DNA from: Lentisphaeria bacterium
Lineage (GTDB): Bacteria > Verrucomicrobiota > Lentisphaeria > Victivallales > Victivallaceae
Assembly: GCA_017508385.1 (NCBI GenBank)
Contig: JAFVZB010000045.1
Location: 1-52,189, forward strand
Length of the DNA: 52,189 bases
Reading direction: 5' to 3'
The notes under the pieces were generated by a model, which was given only the letters and a program-made list of their open reading frames with translations, ran no database searches and was not told the origin of the DNA. Positions 23,219 through 31,623 of the stretch are shown piece after piece. Numbering within the stretch: position 1 is the first letter of the stretch; each line of letters starts with the position of its first letter. The position numbers were made by a program, and so were the translations under genes.

Positions 23219-24445
23219 ATGAAAACCAATTTGAAGTCATTATTTGCCCTGGCGGCAACATCTGCTCTGCTGCTTGCAGGATGCTGCTGCAAAGTTGCTG
23301 AAGCTGATGTGAAAGAGAGCAATACCAATTTTGCCGCCGAAGCTGTGAAGCCTTATATCGAATCAGGAGAGCTTCCCGGTGTCATCAGCATTTTTTATAA
23401 GAATGGAGTTCAGGAGACCGCTTGTATCGGATGGGCTGATGTCGAGAAAAAAATTCCGATGTCTCTCGACAGAATGTTCATGCAGTGCTCCCAGACCAAG
23501 GGGTTCTGCGGAGTCACCATCGCTATCTTGCTCGAGGAGGGCAGGATTTCTCTTGATGACCCCGTCTCGAAGTATCTGCCTGAGTTCAAAAATCTCAAAG
23601 TGGCAGTCAAAGATAAGGATGGCAAAAAAAGTATAGTTCCTGCAAAAAATGCCATGACCATCCGCATGGCGATGAACCATACCGCAGGCTATCCACTTGA
23701 GATCCCCACAAAGTATAAAAAAGGATGTGCCGGTTGTTCCTTGCGTGATACCGCAAAAGAGGCGGCCGCCCTGCCGCTGCTTTTTGAGCCGGGAACCAAA
23801 GTCAAGTATTCCAACGTCGGAATCGATATCGGTGCCGCCATCGTCGAAGTAGTGACCGGTCAGCCGTGGGAAGTTTTTCTCAAGGAGCGTGTCTTTGATA
23901 AACTCGGTATGAAAGATGCAACATTCAACCCCACCGACGAACAGCTTTCGCGGGCGATAACGCTTTATCAGGCAAAAGCAGGCAAAAAAGCACGGCGCAG
24001 TAAACCGTTCTATCTTTTTCCGCTTCCGCATAATGGTCCGACCGTATTCCCCTCCGCCGGAGGAGGTCTCTGGATAACGGCAACCGACCAGCTCAAGTTC
24101 TACAAGATGCTGATGAACCTCGGAGTCGGCGATAACGGAGTCCGTATCCTCAAAGAGGAGACGGTAAAAAAGTATCTCGCCCAAACAACCCGTCCTGCCG
24201 GTCTCGGCAATTACTCACTCGGACTCAACGCTCAGGAAAAAGTTGGCACGATGGGGCACGGCGGAGCATTCAAAACACAAGCATCAGTCAACTGGAAAAA
24301 TAGAGAGTTGATTATAAAAATCGTCCAGTTGCGCTGCAAAAAAGGAACTCCGTGGGATAAAGCTCTCGACCAAGCCGCCAATAAATTCTTTACCCGTAAA
24401 ATCGACAACTCCGAAGTTGAAGCCTACACGGGAAGAATAAAATAG
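23219..24445 (+). CDS. Serine hydrolase of the beta-lactamase/D-Ala-D-Ala peptidase fold, lipoprotein
   Basis: A 408-aa class C beta-lactamase-related protein. It has a lipoprotein signal with a good lipobox (LLLAGC, Cys at about residue 21). The catalytic motifs are readable: SxxK as CSQTKGF near residue 91, YxN as KYSNVGID near residue 198, and the third motif as GHGGAFKT near residue 345. These families include esterases, DD-peptidases and beta-lactamases, so the substrate cannot be read from sequence. The strong AGAAAAAGGA site precedes the start. It is transcribed alone, convergent with the large leftward EPS operon. Confidence 0.87.
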   Translation: MKTNLKSLFALAATSALLLAGCCCKVAEADVKESNTNFAAEAVKPYIESGELPGVISIFYKNGVQETACIGWADVEKKIPMSLDRMFMQCSQTKGFCGVTIAILLEEGRISLDDPVSKYLPEFKNLKVAVKDKDGKKSIVPAKNAMTIRMAMNHTAGYPLEIPTKYKKGCAGCSLRDTAKEAAALPLLFEPGTKVKYSNVGIDIGAAIVEVVTGQPWEVFLKERVFDKLGMKDATFNPTDEQLSRAITLYQAKAGKKARRSKPFYLFPLPHNGPTVFPSAGGGLWITATDQLKFYKMLMNLGVGDNGVRILKEETVKKYLAQTTRPAGLGNYSLGLNAQEKVGTMGHGGAFKTQASVNWKNRELIIKIVQLRCKKGTPWDKALDQAANKFFTRKIDNSEVEAYTGRIK

Positions 24446-24467
24446 TTCACCCCCGCCCGTACACAGA

Positions 24468-24492
24468 AGCCCGGCATAAAACACGCCGGGCT
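24468..24492. terminator. Hairpin between convergent transcripts
   Basis: AGCCCGGC (24468-24475) and GCCGGGCT (24485-24492) form an 8-bp GC-rich stem, 23 bp after the beta-lactamase-fold gene and about 85 bp after the end of the EPS operon. Neither strand has a T-run directly after it, so termination may be partial. Confidence 0.45.
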
Positions 24493-24576
24493 TATGTATA
24501 TTGCTTTAGCGTAAAAAAACTGCCTGTTTATCCGATAAGCCGCCGAATAGCTTCAGCTCCACTTTGGCAATGGTTT

Positions 24577-25509
24577 TTATTTTGCTCTTCTGATTCCGTG
24601 CAGTAATTTGGTGTGCGGCAACAGACGGCATCTTATGTTCAGTTTGTGGGGGAGTTTTACTCTTTTTCCGGCTATTGTGTTGAGGATCTCTTCGATTTGC
24701 TCTTTTTGAGGCTTTGCCAGATTCAGAAATTCTTGTCTTATTTCAGCAGGGTCTATCGGGTTATTTACCCAGTATTCCACGTTTTCGGCAACGCTCTCTG
24801 CAGTGTCTTCGGCGTAACGTAGTGAAAAATCGGGCAGCAGTGTGTCTCTGCCTCCGAGGTTGCGGGTGTTCACCACCGGAATGCCGCACAATGAATACTC
24901 TCCGCAGGAAAACATTGCGCCCTCAACTGCTGACAGAGCAAGTCCGCAGGATGCCTCGCAGATTTTTCTGCCGATGAAAAACGATGGAACTTTCCGGCTC
25001 CATTCGGCGTTTGGGAATTTAACGATCGTTTGCTCGAAATACTCTTTTTCTTTTTCCGAATAACTGCCGATCAAATGCAGATTTTTCACTTTTTCCGCCA
25101 ACTCATGCCGCTTGAACGGAGTTATTCTTGCTATGTAAAGTGCATCAAACTTGCGCTTTCCTTTTTTTGCCAACGGATAGCGTGCCGGGTCAAGAAAAGC
25201 ATTGTGGCTCGCAAGATGAACCTCATTGAATTTGCTGATTATTTCCACCTCTCCCGGAGCATTGGCAAGAACGATAAATCTCGCCTCAGGAAAAGCACCT
25301 TTTGCCTCTGCCAGACGGTTTTCCAACTCTTTTGCCACCTCAGGAAGCTCTGCCGACCACCCCAGCTGCAAAAGCATGGTGAATTTTTCTCCCTTTCCGA
25401 GCACCTTTTGGAAAGCAGATAAATTCCGCAAAAAATCCATCTCAAACGCCGCTATTATTTTGGGAGCATGGTTCAAGACATAAGCGGGCAGATAATCAAA
25501 CAAACTCAT
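24577..25509 (-). CDS. Predicted glycosyltransferase, last gene of the EPS operon
   Basis: A 310-aa cytoplasmic protein. Its C-terminal half resembles the donor-binding domain of GT-B (GT4-like) glycosyltransferases: KKFDALYIARITPFKRHELA, LHLIGSYSEKEKEYF, and the acidic motif EGAMFSCGEYSLCGIPVVNTRNLGG. The N-terminal acceptor domain is short compared with typical GT4 enzymes (about 370 aa). The start at 25509 is set by the ATGA overlap with the upstream stop. It probably adds one sugar to the polysaccharide repeat unit; donor and linkage are unknown. Confidence 0.68.
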   Translation of the reverse strand: MSLFDYLPAYVLNHAPKIIAAFEMDFLRNLSAFQKVLGKGEKFTMLLQLGWSAELPEVAKELENRLAEAKGAFPEARFIVLANAPGEVEIISKFNEVHLASHNAFLDPARYPLAKKGKRKFDALYIARITPFKRHELAEKVKNLHLIGSYSEKEKEYFEQTIVKFPNAEWSRKVPSFFIGRKICEASCGLALSAVEGAMFSCGEYSLCGIPVVNTRNLGGRDTLLPDFSLRYAEDTAESVAENVEYWVNNPIDPAEIRQEFLNLAKPQKEQIEEILNTIAGKRVKLPHKLNIRCRLLPHTKLLHGIRRAK

Positions 25510-26411
25510 TTTACTCTGTTCCACTCCCGGGCTTTTATCAGATTTTCGGTTCGTTGTCCGGCGTTTTGGGCAATATTTCCGGCAAACATCGAGATGCAAT
25601 TCAGGGTAAATCTGCCTTTTGTTACGTGCAGCAGAGGAGTGGGAGAGCTGATTTCAAGAACTCCTTTTTTCAGATTTATCACTGCTCCGCAGAAATTCTT
25701 TTCTTCGACTTTTCTCCAGAAGATATTTTTGTGTTCCGGCATATAGAATACCGCTTTGATATTCTCCTTAGCCGTTGCAGGAGTACCATCAGTTTTCCAG
25801 TTGAGCGGATTGATATTGAAAGTACCCTGAGGTACAGGATTCATTTTTTCGTTATTGATGCAGCTCACCCAGGTGACAATCACACCGTAACCGTCAGCAT
25901 TTGAGGCGGCTTTGAGATCATCCCACGAAAAGTCGTCAGCTATCTGCTCAGCAGTTTTCGGCTGCATGTCGGGCAGGTAGGCTGCAATGAAACCGTTTTT
26001 TACATTTATTCCGTCAACCTTCTGCATGGCGGAATAGAGCAAATCAGCGGATTTTCCCTCAGCCAGCAGTACAAACGGATGACCGGGCTGGTGGAAATTT
26101 TCCAGATAATACTCCAATGCCTCCGCCACATTTTCGGTGTCAGGATTTTGTATTTCCGGAGAAAATACTCTTACACCGTGTCCGAAAATATCATTGGTAT
26201 GAGTCTTTGTCCAGTTGAATTGGATATCGTGAGTATCTCCGTACTCTGCCGGAGCTTTGCCGATGTAGAACAGATCGAATTTTGAGTAATACTGCGGTAT
26301 GTCATTTTCCCTGAGCAGCCAGTTTGTTCCGTAATCATAAGGTGATGTTGAACATCCTGCAAAAGTCAAAACGACAACGGCAGTTGCCAAAAGCATTAAA
26401 AGTTTTCTCAT
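25506..26411 (-). CDS. DUF3089-like lipoprotein (alpha/beta-hydrolase-like)
   Basis: A 301-aa lipoprotein (signal MRKLLMLLATAVVVLTFAGC, lipobox FAGC). The body resembles DUF3089, an alpha/beta-hydrolase-like family (FDLFYIGKAPAEYGDT, FHQPGHPFVLLAEGKSADLLYSA, AYLPDMQPKTAEQI). The usual GHSQG nucleophile elbow appears as AEGKSAD, so catalysis is uncertain. It overlaps both neighbours by 4 nt within the EPS operon. It may modify the exported polymer, for example by removing acyl groups, but that is inference. Confidence 0.6.
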   Translation of the reverse strand: MRKLLMLLATAVVVLTFAGCSTSPYDYGTNWLLRENDIPQYYSKFDLFYIGKAPAEYGDTHDIQFNWTKTHTNDIFGHGVRVFSPEIQNPDTENVAEALEYYLENFHQPGHPFVLLAEGKSADLLYSAMQKVDGINVKNGFIAAYLPDMQPKTAEQIADDFSWDDLKAASNADGYGVIVTWVSCINNEKMNPVPQGTFNINPLNWKTDGTPATAKENIKAVFYMPEHKNIFWRKVEEKNFCGAVINLKKGVLEISSPTPLLHVTKGRFTLNCISMFAGNIAQNAGQRTENLIKAREWNRVK

Positions 26412-28195
26412 TTTTTTCTCCGTAATTTACTCAGGAAAACTCTCAGTATGAAAAGAGGATTTCCAATGATGTATCGTTTGAATAACCTGAACGGCTCATT
26501 GTAAAGCCGGTAACACCACTCAATGTTGCATTTTCTCATCCACAACGGAGCTCTGGGGATTCGTTCTGAAACAAAATCGAGCAAACCGCCGACCCCGATT
26601 GCCACACATGCGGGTAAATCCTGCAGGTGTTCATTGATCCACATTTCCTGTTTGGGAACGCCCATTGCTACTAAAATGATATCGGGGCGCAGTTCTTTGA
26701 GCCCGGCAAAAAGTTCTGCTTCGCTTTTTTCCTTGAAAAATCCGTCAGCGCAACCGATAAACTCAGCCTTGCCGTTGAGGAGTTTTGCTTTTTCCAACGC
26801 TGCTGCCGCTACTCCGGGAGCTCCGCCTAAGAGATAGATACGGTACGGCTTCCGGGCAAGCAGGGGGAACATATCTGTGCCGTTGACGTTTTCTTCGACT
26901 GCGTACCCGAGCATCATTGCTCCGATTTTCGCTCCGATGCCGTCGGCAAACACTTCCTGACAACCGTTGAGGACTTGTTTGTAAGCACTGTTTTTATAAG
27001 CAATATTCAAACAATGTGCATTGATGAATGCGATATGATGATGTTGTTTGCTCTCTACGGCTTTGTCGATTTTTTCCAATGCCTCATCCATCGTGCCGCA
27101 GAAAAATGGAACTCCGAACACCCGGGCAGTCCGGTTGAGATAGATATCGGTCAATCCCCTGGCGGTATTCTGCCAGCTGAACAGAGCAGATTTTTCTCTG
27201 CCTTTTTGTACCAGTTGTTTCTGATAAGCATCATTTTCCAGAATTTTCTGTATGGCATCGGCGATTTCCAGAGGCGAAGCAGGGTCAAAAAGCTCCGCAG
27301 CTCCACTCCCGAGCTCACCGAGGGATGAGTTGTTGGAGCATGCACATGGAACTCCTGCGTGCATGGCTTCGAGCAGAGAGAGCCCGAAACCCTCGAAGTG
27401 CGAGGGGAATATATACAAACTGCTCTGCGCATAAAGCTCAGGAATTTTGGCAAAGTCAACGAATCCCGTGAACTTGAAACGGTCGGAACAGGGAGATTTT
27501 TTTGCATACTCAAAAACGGCATCGGCTCCGTTCCAGGCGGCACCGGGCATGACTAAAGTGTACTCTTTGCGTAAATTTTCCGGCAGGAGCTCAAAGGCTT
27601 TTAGCAAATTGAGATGATTTTTTCCCGGATGCTCGATTCTGGATATGTAGAGTATCTGTTTTTCCTTTGCAGTTTCAACTTTTTCCGGCGGAGTGAAGCC
27701 GTTGTAAACCACAGTGATTTTTTCTTCGGGTATATGCCAGAAGTTTATCAAATCGTTTCTTGTCGATTGGCTTATGGCGACCACGCTTTGAGCTTTGCGG
27801 ACATAATGCGGCAGTATTTTTTTGATGTAGAACATCCTGAATTTATCGTACTTCACGGGAACATGGTACTGCGAGAGATCGTGCACCACAGCGATGGTAA
27901 ATATCGGATAACGGCAAAACACCCTGCGGTTGGCGGCGAGCATGATGCAGAAATCGTACTTTTTCCGTTTGATGCGCCACGGCAGGATGAACAGACTGTA
28001 AAGCATGGAAAAGAGTGCACGCCGCTTTTTTATCCTTATAAGCTCAAAACGCTCGAACTCTTTTGCTCCGTCATCCTCAACGATGAGAGTAAGAGTGTGT
28101 CCCTGTTCTTCCAGAGCCCTGACCACCTCACGGATATAGACGGATATTCCGGATTTACCGTTGTCAAATGGAATTGCGGAAAGCAGTATTTTCAT
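26408..28195 (-). CDS. Fused GT4 glycosyltransferase and WecG/TagA-type (GT26) transferase
   Basis: A 595-aa two-domain enzyme. Residues 1-365 are a GT4 glycosyltransferase (GKSGISVYIREVVRALEEQG, KITVVYNGF, ILYISRIEHPGKNHLNLLKA, FPSHFEGFGLSLLEAMHAGVP). Residues 370-595 are a WecG/TagA/CpsF domain (HHIAFINAHCLNIAYKN, FADGIGAKIGAMMLG, NGTDMFPLL, YLLGGAPGVAAAALEKAK, VAMGVPKQEMWI, GVGGLLDFVS). GT26 enzymes add ManNAc-type sugars to lipid-linked intermediates. Having both in one chain suggests two consecutive additions. The start at 28195 overlaps the previous stop as ATGA; an ATG 15 nt upstream is disfavoured. Confidence 0.9.
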   Translation of the reverse strand: MKILLSAIPFDNGKSGISVYIREVVRALEEQGHTLTLIVEDDGAKEFERFELIRIKKRRALFSMLYSLFILPWRIKRKKYDFCIMLAANRRVFCRYPIFTIAVVHDLSQYHVPVKYDKFRMFYIKKILPHYVRKAQSVVAISQSTRNDLINFWHIPEEKITVVYNGFTPPEKVETAKEKQILYISRIEHPGKNHLNLLKAFELLPENLRKEYTLVMPGAAWNGADAVFEYAKKSPCSDRFKFTGFVDFAKIPELYAQSSLYIFPSHFEGFGLSLLEAMHAGVPCACSNNSSLGELGSGAAELFDPASPLEIADAIQKILENDAYQKQLVQKGREKSALFSWQNTARGLTDIYLNRTARVFGVPFFCGTMDEALEKIDKAVESKQHHHIAFINAHCLNIAYKNSAYKQVLNGCQEVFADGIGAKIGAMMLGYAVEENVNGTDMFPLLARKPYRIYLLGGAPGVAAAALEKAKLLNGKAEFIGCADGFFKEKSEAELFAGLKELRPDIILVAMGVPKQEMWINEHLQDLPACVAIGVGGLLDFVSERIPRAPLWMRKCNIEWCYRLYNEPFRLFKRYIIGNPLFILRVFLSKLRRKK

Positions 28196-29274
28196 TTCAG
28201 TGCTCCGCATACAGCTTTGAATTTTTCAACAAAAATTTCCTCCGAAAACTTTTCCTCTGCCAGAGACAACCCGGCTTTGCCCATTTCGGGCAGCAGATAT
28301 TCACTCTGTTCATACATAAGTTTCAGTGCCGCATTCAAATCAGCTCTTCCGGGAACGGAAACCCCGTTTCTGCCGTTGATGAGCCACTCTGATACTCCGC
28401 CGAGCTCAAATGCGACAGCAGGAACTCCGTGCGCCATAGCTTCGAGACCGACCAGACCGAATGGTTCCTGCCAACGGATCGGAAAGACAAACACATCGCA
28501 GTCATCCCACAGCTTTTCCGGCTCACTGACAAATCCGGCAAAGTTTACTTTATCACCGATTTCAAATTTTTCAACCATATTTTCGAGCATTCTGCGGTCA
28601 TTTCCGTCGCCTGCGATGGTGCACTCGAACGGAATATCGAGCTTTGCCAGTGCCTTGAGCAGCAAATCAGCACCCTTGCCGCGTATGAGTTGACCGAGAA
28701 AGAGTATCCGCAAAACTCCGTTTGGCATGAAAGAGCGTTCTTTTGCCGAAGTTTTGATGAACGCAGGAACTTTTATCACCCTGTCAAAACCGTTTTTGCG
28801 TAAATTTTCCGCCATGAAGTCAGAGAGCACCAGAGCGGGAAGTTTGCGGTAGGCTTCAAGCGGAGGAGCTTCATTCCTGCCGAGCGAGCAGATGAAACAA
28901 CGTAATTTGTTGTAACTGCGGCTGCAATTGGTTCTGCCGATCGGAGTATAATAGTGATGTCTGCGGCAGTAGATATTGTGGTCGTGAGCAAAAAACAGAG
29001 TGCGGTTTACGGGAAGATATTTCAGATACTCTTCCGGAATTATATTGTGGATGACAATGATATCGCAACTCTTTATCAGCTGATTATCAGGAGTGAACTT
29101 TTCAATGCGGTCGAAAGATGCGGCAAATTTTTTCTGCTCTTTTCCTCCGTTTCCGGTGTGGAGCAAACTTACGGTAAACCCGTTGCGGCGCAACAGTGCG
29201 GCACTCTGCTGCATGTAACGCTCTATTCCTCCGACGATGCCGTTGTATTTACCGATATAGACTATGTTTTTCAT
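28192..29274 (-). CDS. GT4-family glycosyltransferase
   Basis: A 360-aa GT-B glycosyltransferase with a glycine-rich N-terminal loop (GIVGGIERYMQQSAALL) and a clear donor domain: VLRILFLGQLIRGKGADLLLKAL, GDGNDRRMLENMVEKF, VFPIRWQEPFGLVGLEAMAHGVP. The last motif carries the conserved E-x7-E. It is cytoplasmic or peripheral and adds a sugar to the lipid-linked repeat unit. It has 4-nt ATGA overlaps with both neighbours. Confidence 0.9.
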   Translation of the reverse strand: MKNIVYIGKYNGIVGGIERYMQQSAALLRRNGFTVSLLHTGNGGKEQKKFAASFDRIEKFTPDNQLIKSCDIIVIHNIIPEEYLKYLPVNRTLFFAHDHNIYCRRHHYYTPIGRTNCSRSYNKLRCFICSLGRNEAPPLEAYRKLPALVLSDFMAENLRKNGFDRVIKVPAFIKTSAKERSFMPNGVLRILFLGQLIRGKGADLLLKALAKLDIPFECTIAGDGNDRRMLENMVEKFEIGDKVNFAGFVSEPEKLWDDCDVFVFPIRWQEPFGLVGLEAMAHGVPAVAFELGGVSEWLINGRNGVSVPGRADLNAALKLMYEQSEYLLPEMGKAGLSLAEEKFSEEIFVEKFKAVCGALK

Positions 29275-30467
29275 TTCAACAGCTCCCGGTAAATATCACT
29301 CAACTTTGAAGCGATGTTGCGCCAGTCGTATCTGGAAGCCGTCTCTTTCCCGTTGGAAATCAACTCTTTTCCGGCAGTTTCAAGACGGTCGTACGCCTTG
29401 AGCAGAGCGTTTACATCGTTATCCTCAAACAACATGGCATTTTTTCCGTCAACGAGGAAATCACACAGACCTCCCACCTTTGAAGCGATAAGCGGAACTT
29501 GGGCATCGAGAGCTTCGAGTGCGGCTATCCCGAACGGCTCGTGGCGGCTGGGCAGAATAAAGCAGCAGGCACTCTTCAACGCCTGTAACAGCTCAATGCT
29601 GTCAGGAGCCAATCCGGGTATGACCGTCAGACGGTCGGTCAACGCAAACTGTTCCGCCTCAGAAATTATTTCCTTGTAATACCAGTCCGCCGTAACAGGA
29701 CCGATGAGCAGCAAGTGGGTGTCGGAGTGTTTTTTCAGCAGCTCCAGCAAAATCTTCTGATTTTTCTGATAATCTATGCGGGAAATACAAAGCAGAAGTT
29801 TTGCCTCAGTCGGAATATTGTATTTTTTTCTGAACTCACCCTCTTCCGGCAGCTCACGGTGCAGTATTCCGTTGGGGAAAAGCTCGACCCGCTTGCCCGG
29901 GTAACGTCTGCAGAGTTTGGCAACCTCTTCACGGCTCAGCGCAAGCAGCATATCAGCTGCGCTTTCGGGAGCCTGACGCAAACCGCACAGACGGTCGATT
30001 ATTCCGCCGTAACTGAATTTGTTTTTGAGCGGCTTGAGCATGAGAGCCATCTCCGCTTCAGGGATGGCACACGCTCCGCCGTGCAGACTCATAATGCAGG
30101 GAGTATCAAGTTTTCTGCCGAGCTTTATTGCACAGTTCGCCAATCGTGCTCCGGCGTGGATATGAAAAATATCATAATTACCGTTTTCAAGAGCCTTCAC
30201 AAGTTCAGGAGCAAATGGATTGCCGCCCTTTTTATCGAGAGCAAGTTTATCCTTTTGCGGCATCGGGAAATACGGGTAAAAATATGGAAAACGGCGGATG
30301 ATTATGCCGTCGGTTTCCTCGACTCCGACTCTGTCGAGTGCCGCAGTGCAGAGTATCTCAGGCTCCAAGCCCTGAGCTTTCTGCTGCCTGGCTATGTTCA
30401 GGACAACACTTTCAGTGCCGCCCCATTCCGAGAAAGTAAAGCGGCGGAGAATATGGGCGATCTTCAT
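29271..30467 (-). CDS. GT4-family glycosyltransferase
   Basis: A 398-aa GT-B enzyme. The N-terminal domain has WGGTESVVLNIARQQKAQG, and the donor domain has LLLCISRIDYQKNQKILLELL and LPSRHEPFGIAALEALDAQVP with the E-x7-E signature. It differs clearly from the adjacent GT4 enzymes, so it likely forms another linkage of the repeat unit. The start overlaps the GT2 gene stop by 4 nt. Confidence 0.9.
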   Translation of the reverse strand: MKIAHILRRFTFSEWGGTESVVLNIARQQKAQGLEPEILCTAALDRVGVEETDGIIIRRFPYFYPYFPMPQKDKLALDKKGGNPFAPELVKALENGNYDIFHIHAGARLANCAIKLGRKLDTPCIMSLHGGACAIPEAEMALMLKPLKNKFSYGGIIDRLCGLRQAPESAADMLLALSREEVAKLCRRYPGKRVELFPNGILHRELPEEGEFRKKYNIPTEAKLLLCISRIDYQKNQKILLELLKKHSDTHLLLIGPVTADWYYKEIISEAEQFALTDRLTVIPGLAPDSIELLQALKSACCFILPSRHEPFGIAALEALDAQVPLIASKVGGLCDFLVDGKNAMLFEDNDVNALLKAYDRLETAGKELISNGKETASRYDWRNIASKLSDIYRELLK

Positions 30468-31279
30468 TGTTTAGTTCCCCTGTAATAACTAGCTTTCTGA
30501 ACGAAGCGGTAAACGGGAGCGTAGAAAAACTCTCTGAACGCTCCGTGTTTGACAATGTAAATCCAGTCACGCAATGTTTCTGCGGCAACAGAACACATAC
30601 AGTGCCGCAAGCTCACGGAGCTTTTGCCCATTTGTCTGTCGGCGACCCCCTCGTTGAAAAAGCGTTTTCTGACCTCTTTGAGCGTATAGTTGTGAGAGTG
30701 CTCCACCACTGCATCGGGAACATAAACGATTTTTGCGGAATGGCGTCTGACCCACTCTGCATCTTCGGAATACTGTATGTTTTCATCAAAGGGTTTGGCA
30801 AGCAGATCACTTTTGCGGAACCCCGAAGAAACGAGCGAAAAAAAGTTTCCCCACGATGCGGCAACTTTGCCGTCTCCGAAAGCACGCTCATAGTCTTTGC
30901 GGACGACAAAACGGGCATCCCTGCGGGCGATTTGATTGCCGTAAACACAATCAACTTTTTCGTCTTTCAAGGGAGCGGTAAGTTTTTTCAGATATTCCCG
31001 GTTCTGAGGAACTGCATCACTGTTGTTGAAAACAATGATATCACCTTTTGCCTGAGAGACCATATAATTCAAAGTTTTTCCCGGCACATATTTGCCATCA
31101 GGCGGAGCTATGCGCCGCAGCTGCGGAACATTTGCCAGATACTCCGCAGTACCATCGGTGGAGCGGTCGTCGCACGAGATGATTTCCACATCTTCATCGA
31201 GCTCCTGACTCAGCAGTGCTTCCACTGTCATGCGGATATATTTTATATCGTTGTGGGAACGCATTAACACCGAGATCAT
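30464..31279 (-). CDS. GT2-family glycosyltransferase
   Basis: A 271-aa GT-A enzyme: VLMRSHNDIKYIRMTVEALL at the N-terminus, the nucleotide-binding DDRSTDGT near residue 40, and FNNSDAVPQN in place of a classical DXD. FDENIQYSEDAEWVRR provides the likely ED base region. It has no transmembrane processivity domain, so it should be non-processive. It overlaps both neighbours by 4 nt (STAS protein upstream, GT4 downstream). Confidence 0.87.
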   Translation of the reverse strand: MISVLMRSHNDIKYIRMTVEALLSQELDEDVEIISCDDRSTDGTAEYLANVPQLRRIAPPDGKYVPGKTLNYMVSQAKGDIIVFNNSDAVPQNREYLKKLTAPLKDEKVDCVYGNQIARRDARFVVRKDYERAFGDGKVAASWGNFFSLVSSGFRKSDLLAKPFDENIQYSEDAEWVRRHSAKIVYVPDAVVEHSHNYTLKEVRKRFFNEGVADRQMGKSSVSLRHCMCSVAAETLRDWIYIVKHGAFREFFYAPVYRFVQKASYYRGTKQ

Positions 31280-31620
31280 GCTTTTGTCTCCTGACAGCTT
31301 GCCACAGCCTCTTCGATGGTGGGATAAATATCAAAGACCCGGTAAACTTTGGTGATATCCAGTACGATCTGCATATCGGCACTGACTCTTGCCAGTTTGA
31401 TGACGGAGTTGTTTTCCAACGCTTTTTGCGCCATCGCAAGGAGCGCATCGAGTCCGTAACTGTCGATGTTTATAAGTTTTTCCAGGTCGAGGATAACCTT
31501 TTCGCCCTCTTTCATACGCTCGTTCAATACATACTTGAAGTTTTCAGCTCCGGCATTGTCGAGGAACATCTGCACATGGGCGACCAGAACACCGTCGATA
31601 TATTCAAAACGCATTTCCAT
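31276..31620 (-). CDS. STAS-domain protein (anti-sigma-factor-antagonist type)
   Basis: A 114-aa single STAS domain (VLVAHVQMFLDNAGAENFKYVL, KVILDLEKLINIDSYGLDALL). Ser54 in IDSYGL lies in the loop that carries the phosphorylated Ser of SpoIIAA/RsbV; the usually small neighbour is Tyr here. No cognate kinase, phosphatase or anti-sigma factor is encoded nearby. Its 4-nt overlaps on a polysaccharide operon transcript suggest a role in switching assembly or in binding a glycosyltransferase or flippase partner rather than sigma control. Confidence 0.83.
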   Translation of the reverse strand: MEMRFEYIDGVLVAHVQMFLDNAGAENFKYVLNERMKEGEKVILDLEKLINIDSYGLDALLAMAQKALENNSVIKLARVSADMQIVLDITKVYRVFDIYPTIEEAVASCQETKA

Positions 31621-31623
31621 AAG

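Noticed and set aside
24468..24492. A strong rho-independent terminator for the EPS operon
   Set aside because: The stem is strong but has no following T-run on either strand; listed only as a hairpin with moderate confidence.
27614..28693. 359-codon rightward frame
   Set aside because: It lies opposite two clear glycosyltransferase genes and shows no domain or start signal.
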